Positions 26,379 through 33,929 of a stretch of 64,000 bases of DNA are shown in pieces (position 1 is the first letter of the stretch; each line of letters starts with the position of its first letter). The notes under the pieces were generated by a model. The model had not been told where the DNA came from, did no database searches, and worked only from the letters and a program-made list of their open reading frames with translations. Both the position numbers and the translations under genes were made by a program. Origin of the DNA: Nitrospiraceae bacterium (GTDB taxonomy: Bacteria > Nitrospirota > Nitrospiria > Nitrospirales > UBA8639); the NCBI GenBank assembly GCA_020632635.1, contig JACKFE010000002.1, positions 62,001-126,000 on the forward strand, written 5' to 3'.

Positions 26379-27224
26379 ATGACAGACACGCCTCACGCAA
26401 CTCCTCCATATCGGGCGTCCTCAGCCTTTCGACGGGCAGACTCCGATTCAGCCTTTCTCCAACGCGATGAACTGCGGGCCGTCCGATTACAACTGGAATG
26501 GTTCAAGCCGGAACTGATTCAACAGGATGAGGGCATTGAGTCTACCATTGTAGTCTTCGGAAGTGCGCGATTACTCGAGCCAGAGGCGGCAAAAAACAAG
26601 CTTTTGATCGCCGAACAGGAACTGGCCCGATCTCCAAACGATCCGCACAAACAGCGCGCGCGAACCATAGCCAAAAACCAACTCACCCTCTCCCCCTATT
26701 ATGCAGAGGCCCGCGAATTTGGACGTCTGGTTTCCTCCAGCTGTCAGATAGATGGCAGTTGCCAATACGTCATTATTACTGGCGGAGGACCAGGCATCAT
26801 GGAGGCTGCCAACCGCGGAGCAGCCGATGTAAGCGCTAAATCCATTGGCTTGAATATCGCCCTACCCCATGAACAAGCACCCAATCCGTATATTACGCCA
26901 AGCCTATGCTTTCAATTTCGCTATTTTGCCCTCCGAAAAATGCATTTCCTCAACCGGGCCAAGGCTCTGGTGGTCTTTCCCGGAGGCTTTGGGACTATGG
27001 ATGAACTATTTGAAACCCTGACGTTGATTCAAACTGGGAAGACCCCCGACGTCTCGGTGGTTTTGATCGGACGCGCCTTTTGGGAAGATTTGATTCAATG
27101 GGATAAATTTGTGGAATTCGGCTTAATCAGTCCGGAAGACCTTTCCTTATTTCATTTTGCCGAAACAGCCGCCGAAGCTTGGCAAATTATTTCCCGCGAA
27201 CACCAGAAGGGAAACACCTCATGA
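26379..27224 (+). CDS. LOG-family (TIGR00730) Rossmann-fold protein
   Basis: A 281-residue member of the LOG/lysine-decarboxylase-like family, whose characterised members release adenine or cytokinin bases from nucleoside 5'-monophosphates. The nucleotide-binding motif GGGPGIMEAANRGA and the signature PGGFGTMDE (near 204-212) are both intact. The first 75 residues are an extension not found in the short plant-type LOG proteins. The ATG has no clear SD. The stop overlaps the start of the beta-CASP nuclease gene (ATGA), so the two are translationally coupled, which hints at a link to RNA or nucleotide turnover. Confidence 0.9.
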   Translation: MTDTPHATPPYRASSAFRRADSDSAFLQRDELRAVRLQLEWFKPELIQQDEGIESTIVVFGSARLLEPEAAKNKLLIAEQELARSPNDPHKQRARTIAKNQLTLSPYYAEAREFGRLVSSSCQIDGSCQYVIITGGGPGIMEAANRGAADVSAKSIGLNIALPHEQAPNPYITPSLCFQFRYFALRKMHFLNRAKALVVFPGGFGTMDELFETLTLIQTGKTPDVSVVLIGRAFWEDLIQWDKFVEFGLISPEDLSLFHFAETAAEAWQIISREHQKGNTS

Positions 27225-28618
27225 ACATTTCGTTCCACGGTGCTGCACGATCCGTCACCGGAAGCCGTCACCTCCTTGAAATGGGTGGCACCCGCATTCT
27301 CCTCGATTGCGGGATGTTTCAAGGCAGGCGGGACTTGGCACGGGAACGAAATTCACATCTGGGATTTGAACCAAAATCTGTCCAAACCGTCCTGCTGTCG
27401 CATGCCCACATCGATCACTCAGGTGCATTGCCGATTCTGACCAAGGAACAATTCCCTGGATCGGTGTATATGACTTCCGCCACTGCAGACCTTACCAAAA
27501 TTCTGTTGGAAGATTCGGCCAAGATTCAACAAGGCGACTGCCGGTATGTGAACAAAAAAGAGCGCCGAAGAGGGCGTGACTGCGTCACGCCTTTTTACTC
27601 CATGGAAGATGTCCATGACATTGCCGCTCGATTTCAAGGCGTTCGTTATGGGTCATCCCTCTCGGCGGCGAAAAATGTCACGATACAGTTTCATGACGCC
27701 GGACATATTCTGGGGTCCGCCGCCATCTGGGCCAAATATCGGCATCGTGGCCAGTCCACGTCCATCTTGTTCTCCGGAGATCTTGGCCGAGCCAACATGC
27801 CCATTCTGCGAGATCCTCATCTGCCACCACCCTGTGACGTACTGATCATCGAATCCACCTATGGAGATCGGCTGCACGATGACGACCAAACCAAACGGAG
27901 AGCCATCGCCAAAGACCTGGTCAATCACGCCATTCAACACAAGAGTAAAATTATCGTTCCCGCATTCTCCGTGGGCCGCACGCAGGATCTCATCATGCGG
28001 ATCAAGGAACTGGTGAACAACGGCGAAGTCTCTCCAATCCCCATTTTCATTGATTCCCCGTTAGCCCTGAAAGCCATGAAAATCTTTCGCCAGCATCCAG
28101 AATGTTACGATGAGGAGACCTATCAAACGTTTACGGCGAAAGGGGATATCTTTGCGGAAAAATACATCAACTTTATCTCCACATCCAAGGAAAGCAAATT
28201 ATTGAACCGACGGAAGGGGCCCTGCGTCATCATTTCCGCTTCAGGAATGTGCGAAGGTGGGCGAGTGGTCCATCATTTGAAAAATACGATTGAGGATGAA
28301 GCCAATGTCGTAGTGCTGGTCGGGTGGCAGGCAGAACATACCCTGGGACGCAAACTCGCGGAAGAATGGGAGACCGTCCCCATTTTCGGAGTTCCCACGA
28401 GGCGACGAGCGCGGATTGTTCGCCTCAACGGATACTCCGCCCATGCGGACAGAAATGATCTCCTCGCATATGTCCGCGCCATCAAGCCCTACCCGCGAAA
28501 AGTTTTTGTGGTGCACGGAGAAGAACGGCAGTCGCTCTCTTTCGCCATGGCTCTTCAAACCGAATTCCCCGGCATGGAGGTGGAAGTGCCCAAATCGGAA
28601 TCCACTTATCAACTTTAG
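27221..28618 (+). CDS. MBL-fold beta-CASP RNA-processing nuclease
   Basis: A 465-residue metallo-beta-lactamase/beta-CASP protein related to CPSF73/YSH1 and bacterial or archaeal RNases. The zinc motif is SHAHIDHSG (H61, H63, D65, H66). Later ligands lie in FHDAGHILGSA and GDLG. The beta-CASP insert follows, with ISASGMCEGGR, and the C-terminal RMMBL part has NGYSAHADR. The start at 27221 is set by the ATGA overlap with the preceding gene; a longer in-frame start inside that gene is unlikely. Expected activity is endo- or exonucleolytic cleavage of RNA. Confidence 0.93.
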   Translation: MNISFHGAARSVTGSRHLLEMGGTRILLDCGMFQGRRDLARERNSHLGFEPKSVQTVLLSHAHIDHSGALPILTKEQFPGSVYMTSATADLTKILLEDSAKIQQGDCRYVNKKERRRGRDCVTPFYSMEDVHDIAARFQGVRYGSSLSAAKNVTIQFHDAGHILGSAAIWAKYRHRGQSTSILFSGDLGRANMPILRDPHLPPPCDVLIIESTYGDRLHDDDQTKRRAIAKDLVNHAIQHKSKIIVPAFSVGRTQDLIMRIKELVNNGEVSPIPIFIDSPLALKAMKIFRQHPECYDEETYQTFTAKGDIFAEKYINFISTSKESKLLNRRKGPCVIISASGMCEGGRVVHHLKNTIEDEANVVVLVGWQAEHTLGRKLAEEWETVPIFGVPTRRRARIVRLNGYSAHADRNDLLAYVRAIKPYPRKVFVVHGEERQSLSFAMALQTEFPGMEVEVPKSESTYQL

Positions 28619-28685
28619 CTTTACCAAAAATTTGACGACAGACTCTCCTTCTCCTGTTCTCTCATGAGGGGCGTAAGCGTATCCC

Positions 28686-29816
28686 ATGAATATCCCCATA
28701 CATTCCTCGGAAAGTCCTTTCATTGAAGAAGGGCTGTGCTTTGTCATGTTTGCCTTTGATGTTGGAGCGTCCATCAGACTGGATGAAGCAGAACGGCATA
28801 TTACCGCCACAAAGGAACGCAGCCGCCTCAAACGCCAACGACCGGCGCCCCAATATTTTGACTATAATCCTCCCCCTCTCCGCATCACGCAAGACCACCG
28901 CACCATTGCCGTCGAAGCGTTTCAAACCCTCCCGCAGATCGAAACCATTCTCTATGACTTTGGCGCCATGATGGTCATGTATCGCATTCCCTTGAGAGGC
29001 CCGCTTCGTTCACTGCTTCGCTTGAGCGAATCCCTCTATGACCACGCCCAACTGTTACCCCACACACAACAACATGTCTCCCAACTCATCCACGCGCTGG
29101 GTACGGCCATCGAAAAAGCAAACTGTGCACCATTTGTGGAAGACTACAATATCTTTTCTCTCTCAAAAATCCATCCTGCGGTTTCTCCGGGACAACTACT
29201 GGAGCAAGAACGCGAACTCATTGCCAAAATTCTTCGCGCCGAAGATGCATCGCTGTCTACCCAAGAAGTGACAGACGCCACCGCTTCATCCATTGCCTAT
29301 GGCCAACAAGATTTGACGCTCATCGATTGGAATGCGGCGATGGTGATCGGTCAGGAGATGGATGATGTCCGGGCAGTTCTTGAGATCATCAACATAGAAT
29401 TAGTAGAACGGCGATTCCTCGATCATCAGTTGGATGACGCATTGGAAGAAGCCTATGCAACGTTGACTTCTCATACATGGTACGCCACGCAATGGCCAGG
29501 CTCCACCGCTTCGTATCTTCGTCGCATCGCCGGACTTCAGGTGGATAGTGCAATTCTCTTCGAACGTGTGACGAATACCCTTAAACTGTTCAGTGACCAG
29601 TATCTGGCTCGTGTGAACCGCCTGGCGTCTCAACGTTTTTATTTGTCAAGCTGGGATATCAGCATCAGGCGAAAATTAGATACCTTGGACAACCTCTATG
29701 ACAAAATGGCTGACCATGCCGGCAATCGTCGAATGGAAATCTTGGAGTGGATCATCATTATTCTCATTGCTATTTCCATTCTCCTTCCCTTCATTCCTGG
29801 GTTCCCAGGTTATTAA
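28686..29816 (+). CDS. RMD1/DUF155-family membrane-anchored protein
   Basis: A 376-residue protein of the RMD1/Sif2-like DUF155 family, known from yeast mitochondria and scattered bacteria, with no firm biochemical role. The N-terminal region contains YDFGAMMVMYRIPL. A helical middle ends in the diagnostic HAGNRRMEILEWIIIILI at the C-terminus, where about 350-370 is a single transmembrane helix. The protein is therefore a C-terminally anchored cytosolic domain. It starts 67 bp after the beta-CASP gene on the same strand and may share its transcript. The SD is weak. Confidence 0.88.
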   Translation: MNIPIHSSESPFIEEGLCFVMFAFDVGASIRLDEAERHITATKERSRLKRQRPAPQYFDYNPPPLRITQDHRTIAVEAFQTLPQIETILYDFGAMMVMYRIPLRGPLRSLLRLSESLYDHAQLLPHTQQHVSQLIHALGTAIEKANCAPFVEDYNIFSLSKIHPAVSPGQLLEQERELIAKILRAEDASLSTQEVTDATASSIAYGQQDLTLIDWNAAMVIGQEMDDVRAVLEIINIELVERRFLDHQLDDALEEAYATLTSHTWYATQWPGSTASYLRRIAGLQVDSAILFERVTNTLKLFSDQYLARVNRLASQRFYLSSWDISIRRKLDTLDNLYDKMADHAGNRRMEILEWIIIILIAISILLPFIPGFPGY

Positions 29817-29996
29817 ACCCATTCACTCCGAATCGATAGAGCAACCTCCCATGATGCATGTCCATACACCCTAACCATTGGTTTCTCGTTATTGAGATGA
29901 GTCTCATAGGCAGAACATCCTGTTCCCACATACTTGGTTTGAAATGACCCAGGAAGAAGAACCAGGGGAACAACATAGCCAACGCACCAGAAACGC

Positions 29997-30383
29997 CTAC
30001 TCAAGCGAAACACGTCCATCAATATTCCGTACGAAGACCGCACGCCCTCCTTCATCCAAATAGCCCTCAACCCAATCGCCAACATGGGCAGGACGATCAA
30101 TTCGTGTATTTTCATCCAAGGGAAGCCTCATTTCTCGACCGGATCTATCACGAATTCTATAGGCTCCTCCCTCAATTTCAAGGACCTGGCCTTGGACCTG
30201 CAAGATGGAAGGCCCAGAGGGTACATGCTCATGCTGAATTTGTTGGTACCCTTTCGTGCCTTCTACAATTCCCTGTCCAAGATACACTTGCTCAGACCTC
30301 ACATCGGTGTGCTGGCCAACACACCCCGACAATCCCACCAATCCCAATACCACACCCATTCGACCTGGAAATGTCCAAATCAT
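29997..30383 (-). CDS. Small lipoprotein with a predicted beta-rich domain
   Basis: A 128-residue protein with a lipoprotein signal (lipobox GLSGC, C21). The mature part has a linker rich in Gln and His, then a compact beta-rich segment (about 62-128, LQVQGQVLEIEGGAYRIRD...DWVEGYLDEGGRAVFV). This looks like a small OB-like or SH3-like domain in which one strand follows another. I do not recognise a named family. A good SD (GGAGG, 7-nt spacing) supports the ATG. It is convergent with the RMD1-family gene and divergent from the MscS gene. Confidence 0.75.
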   Translation of the reverse strand: MIWTFPGRMGVVLGLVGLSGCVGQHTDVRSEQVYLGQGIVEGTKGYQQIQHEHVPSGPSILQVQGQVLEIEGGAYRIRDRSGREMRLPLDENTRIDRPAHVGDWVEGYLDEGGRAVFVRNIDGRVSLE

Positions 30384-30697
30384 TTTCGGCCCTCCCCTCT
30401 TCTACTCCTCCAAATCCGACATTAGGCTCTTCAAAGCATCCTATCACACCACTCTCAGCTGTCTAGAAATTCAATGGCCTCTCGGAGATTTTCCGCGGAA
30501 GGCACGATTGACCTTTACGAACAATTCTTTTACCCTGCCAGCAAAGTCACGCTGTTGAGATGAGCATGATTCATCGCTTCCAATTCGGCGGTATTGAGTC
30601 AAGGGTTTTCCTCTGACTATCAGCTTTCACGCGTCTAACCAGATCATCCGTGCGAGCATGATTCTCTTTTACCTGCATAATGGGTTAATCCAGCCAC
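30384..30697. other. Intergenic region between lipoprotein and MscS genes
   Basis: A 314-bp divergent gap. No gene, terminator or convincing promoter was seen. It contains one 11-bp direct repeat, GAGCATGATTC at 30562-30572 and 30654-30664, 92 bp apart, of unknown meaning. Confidence 0.4.
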
Positions 30698-31858
30698 ATG
30701 ACTGAAGGTTTTTTGAATGAATTTCATAAAGTCTGGGATACCGGAATCCTCGGCACCAATTTAGGCGACATTCTCACAGCGTTTGGGGTATTCATACTTT
30801 TTCTCCTGGCCCGCCGCATTTTCTTTCGCCTCTTTTCCAAAGCATTAAAAACCGTGACTTCCCGGACAAAAACGGATCTTGATGATCAATTACTTGAAGC
30901 CATTGAACGTCCGTTGGAATTTGCATTTGTCGTAGTTGGCTTGTATCTGGCCGGACAAATGGTTTCATTATCCCCCACACTCAATAGCGTCTTAGGGCAG
31001 ATTGTCCGATCCCTGATCGCCTTTACCTTATTCTGGTCCATCTTCCGAGCTCTTGATCCGCTTTCCACGTTATTTGACCGGGCGATTAACCTTTTTGGGA
31101 GTGCCAGTATGCACGAGACCATTAAGGGCTTTTTTCTGAAAGTAACCAAATTCGTGGTCGTATGCATGGGAATCGCCGCAGTGTTTCAGGAGTGGGGATT
31201 TAATGTGGCGGCGGTACTCGGTAGTCTGGGGTTAGTTGGAATGGCGGTGGCACTGGGCGCGCAAGATTTCATTAAGAACATGTTTGCGGGGCTAACCATT
31301 TTTTTGGATCGCGTATTTGAAAAAGGAAATTGGATTAAGACGTCCGAAGTGGAAGGCAACGTGGAAGAAATCGGGTTCAGAGCCACAAAGATCCGACGGT
31401 TTGATAAAGCTCTGGTCACAATTCCAAACGCCAAACTGGCCAATGAAGCGCTGATTAATTTTTCGCGTATGACGAACCGACGGATTTATTGGATGATCGG
31501 GGTGGAATACCGTTCCACCCAGGAGCAATTACAGCACATCATTCAACACATTTCGAGGTATATACATGAATGCGGCGATTTCGAAACCGATCCGGATCAG
31601 ACGAAAACATTTGTCTTTCTGGATTCCTTCAATCACTCCAGTATCGACATTATGCTCTATTGCTTTACCAAGACAACCGTCTGGGGGGAGTGGTTAGAAG
31701 TCAAGGAACGATTGGGATATAAGGTTAAGGAAATCGTCGAGAGGCAAGGCGCGAGTTTTGCCTTTCCATCTAGTTCCATTTATGTAGAACGGTTGCCTTT
31801 TGGGCAACCGGAGGCATTTCCATTTGCCAAAACAACCAAATCTATCCCCTCTCCGTAG
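30698..31858 (+). CDS. MscS-family mechanosensitive channel
   Basis: A 386-residue inner-membrane channel that would open under membrane tension to release solutes during osmotic downshift. About five transmembrane helices precede the pore helix region (GFNVAAVLGSLGLVGMAVALGAQDFIKNMFAG, written here only as its landmark GLVGMAVALGAQ at about 175-187). The beta domain contains the family signature region near FEKGNWI and VTIPNAKLANEALINFSR. The C-terminal alpha/beta cage domain ends at about 370. It is longer than E. coli MscS (286) because of extra N-terminal helices, as in YbdG-like members. No SD is evident. Confidence 0.93.
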   Translation: MTEGFLNEFHKVWDTGILGTNLGDILTAFGVFILFLLARRIFFRLFSKALKTVTSRTKTDLDDQLLEAIERPLEFAFVVVGLYLAGQMVSLSPTLNSVLGQIVRSLIAFTLFWSIFRALDPLSTLFDRAINLFGSASMHETIKGFFLKVTKFVVVCMGIAAVFQEWGFNVAAVLGSLGLVGMAVALGAQDFIKNMFAGLTIFLDRVFEKGNWIKTSEVEGNVEEIGFRATKIRRFDKALVTIPNAKLANEALINFSRMTNRRIYWMIGVEYRSTQEQLQHIIQHISRYIHECGDFETDPDQTKTFVFLDSFNHSSIDIMLYCFTKTTVWGEWLEVKERLGYKVKEIVERQGASFAFPSSSIYVERLPFGQPEAFPFAKTTKSIPSP

Positions 31859-32210
31859 CGATCAAGAGAACCCCACTATCAGCGTTCGGAAACAGATTCA
31901 CACCAAAATCTGACCAATTTGGCGAATTTCCTTTGCTACGGTTCTTCATTCTGTACCCCAGAAGTCATCCTGCACTCTCAATAAACTAGAGAGATCCTCA
32001 ACAGGTGGCCTTCAGGCGCCAGCATCCATTCAGAAGGGCATAAAAATCTTAACTGTGCTCTCTTTGGCGAACGAATGCAACCCCGCCTAGAAATTCTCCG
32101 CTTTCTACTATCTATAGAATTGCGCTAACATAGGCAAAAGAGAGAGAATAGAGGAGTGTCATGGTTATCCCAAGAGTTCATATAACACTCACAAACCAAG
32201 GAGGTGTTTT
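31859..32210 (+). other. Intergenic region upstream of the receiver gene
   Basis: A 352-bp stretch with no annotated gene. Near its 3' end an ATG at 32161 with a good SD (GAGGAG, 4-nt spacing) opens a 46-codon frame. That frame runs into the receiver gene in another frame and ends at 32301, so it could be a leader peptide or a chance frame. The receiver gene has its own strong SD at about 32200. Confidence 0.35.
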
Positions 32211-32642
32211 ATGCCTGAGGGTACAGCTGCCATGTTCGGAGGACATTCCACAAATGGGCGTGTATTGGTTGTCGATGACGAAACCGATGTCAGAAAAGTG
32301 GTTCGCATGACACTGGAAAAGTCGGGGTATGACGTTATTGAGGCGGAAGATGGAGAACAAGCCATTCAGGAAATCAATAAAGGTGAAAATCCCCTGATGT
32401 TAGATTGCATCATCTCCGACATTCGAATGCCTAAAATCAATGGAGTGGAAGCCATCAACTACTTCAAACAGAATTATCCTCATGTTCCGTTGATTGTTCT
32501 GACCGGATTTCCCGATACCGAAATGGCAACGGGCTTCATGAAACAAGGGATCGTGGATTATTTGGTCAAACCGGTAGAGAAACAAAAATTAACAACTGCC
32601 GTGGCCAAGGCCATGGAACAACGAGAAATCAATCGACTGTAA
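32211..32642 (+). CDS. Single-domain response regulator (CheY-like)
   Basis: A 143-residue stand-alone receiver. It has the acidic cluster VVDDETD, the phosphoacceptor Asp in CIISDIRMPKING (about 67), the Thr in VLTGF and the conserved Lys in DYLVKPVEK. There is no output domain, so it would act by protein contact or as a phosphorelay carrier. A full SD (AAGGAGGTG) precedes the ATG. It ends with an intrinsic terminator and is followed by two histidine kinases on the same strand that lack receivers of their own. It is therefore a likely partner for them, though transcribed separately. Confidence 0.92.
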   Translation: MPEGTAAMFGGHSTNGRVLVVDDETDVRKVVRMTLEKSGYDVIEAEDGEQAIQEINKGENPLMLDCIISDIRMPKINGVEAINYFKQNYPHVPLIVLTGFPDTEMATGFMKQGIVDYLVKPVEKQKLTTAVAKAMEQREINRL

Positions 32643-32725
32643 CGCCTTGGCCCATTGTTGGACATCCCGAATGAGAAAAAACGGGATAGGCTTCTTGCCT
32701 GCCAGGAGTCATAGCAACCCTCGAT

Positions 32726-32759
32726 AAAGCCCTATCCGCGTGATAGGGCTTTATTATTT
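32726..32759 (+). terminator. Intrinsic terminator after the receiver gene
   Basis: Perfect 11-bp stem AAAGCCCTATC / GATAGGGCTTT with loop CGCGT, followed by ATTATTT. It lies 84 bases after the stop and separates the receiver from the kinase operon. Confidence 0.88.
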
Positions 32760-32852
32760 GACTTCATAAAGGAAATGAACAGCATCGCGTGATTAAGCTT
32801 CGCCCCTCAATTCACTAAGAGGTTCCTCCTCAAAGAAATAGGAATACTCGTA

Positions 32853-33929
32853 ATGGACCCATCCAAACTGGCTATCACAACCGTTGGCATCATTGGAGCC
32901 GGTCAAGGGGGGACAGCCATGCTAGAGGCCCTTGTCAATTTACCCCATGTCCGGCTGGTGGGCATCACTGATAGAAATCCCCGCGCCTTAGGGCTGAAGA
33001 TCGCAACATATCATCAGATCCCCACGCCCCTTCATCCCCTGGAGCTCATTCAAAATCCGCAGGTCCAACTCCTCATTGATGTCACAGGGGATCCCTCAAT
33101 GGCCTCAACCATTGTACGGTATAAACCTCAACAGACCGAGGTATTGGAGGGAGCCGGGGCCAAAGTCCTATGGGACTTCATTCAACAGAGCACCATGATT
33201 CAAGCCCAACTTTTTCAGGCCGAAAAGCTTGCCGGATTTGGCACATTTGCTTCAGGGATAGCCCATGACATCAACAATCCGCTGTATGTCATTTTGGCAA
33301 TGGCCGAAAATATCCAAGAAGAATCCGACCGAGAAAACATTTGCCAATACGCCGTCAGCATCCATGAGGCCGCACAACGAATCCATGCGATTTCGAAAAA
33401 TATCACCCAATACGCCCGGGCTTCCCAAACCCAGGGCGCCGTTACTGTCGATCTCCATGCCAAGCTGGACGAAGCTCTCACGATCGCTCGATTTGCGACG
33501 AAATTCCACGAAATCACTATTCAGAAACACTACCAGGGAACGCCACAGGTTTTTGCCAAACCCGAAGAAGTCCTCCAAATTTTCGTTAACCTTATGACCA
33601 ACGCTATTCATGCGATGGAGGGAAAGGGACACTTAGTCCTGACGACCGGACAACAAAATGGCCTGACTCATGTCAGCATTACGGATACCGGATGCGGTAT
33701 TCCCTCGGAAAATTTACAAAAAATTTTTGACCCATTTTTCACGACAAAAGCCCATGGGATGGGAACCGGCCTCGGCCTGTACAATGTTCGGACCATTTTA
33801 CGGAAATACCACGGGGACTTGACCATCGAAAGCGAGGTAGGAAAAGGCACCACCTTCCACCTCATATTCCCTTCCACTCCATCTATAGAACCGGTGCCCC
33901 ATGTCCCCAATTCCCTATCCTCCCACTAG
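32853..33929 (+). CDS. Soluble histidine kinase with N-terminal Rossmann NAD(P)-binding domain
   Basis: A 358-residue cytosolic kinase with an unusual input domain. Residues 9-110 form a Rossmann fold: the dinucleotide loop GIIGAGQGG (12-20), an acidic residue after strand 2 (ITDRN, D40), then LLIDVTGDP and KVLWDFI. They resemble the NAD-binding part of homoserine dehydrogenase-like proteins. HisKA follows with GIAHDINNPL (H138), then HATPase_c with the N-box NLMTNAIHAM (247-255), DTGCGIP (278-284) and GMGTGLGL (302-309). The kinase core is NtrB-like. There are no transmembrane segments. The next kinase gene overlaps its end by 29 bp. Sensing of the NAD(P) state or of a nucleotide-like metabolite is an inference from the fold. 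Confidence 0.9.
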   Translation: MDPSKLAITTVGIIGAGQGGTAMLEALVNLPHVRLVGITDRNPRALGLKIATYHQIPTPLHPLELIQNPQVQLLIDVTGDPSMASTIVRYKPQQTEVLEGAGAKVLWDFIQQSTMIQAQLFQAEKLAGFGTFASGIAHDINNPLYVILAMAENIQEESDRENICQYAVSIHEAAQRIHAISKNITQYARASQTQGAVTVDLHAKLDEALTIARFATKFHEITIQKHYQGTPQVFAKPEEVLQIFVNLMTNAIHAMEGKGHLVLTTGQQNGLTHVSITDTGCGIPSENLQKIFDPFFTTKAHGMGTGLGLYNVRTILRKYHGDLTIESEVGKGTTFHLIFPSTPSIEPVPHVPNSLSSH

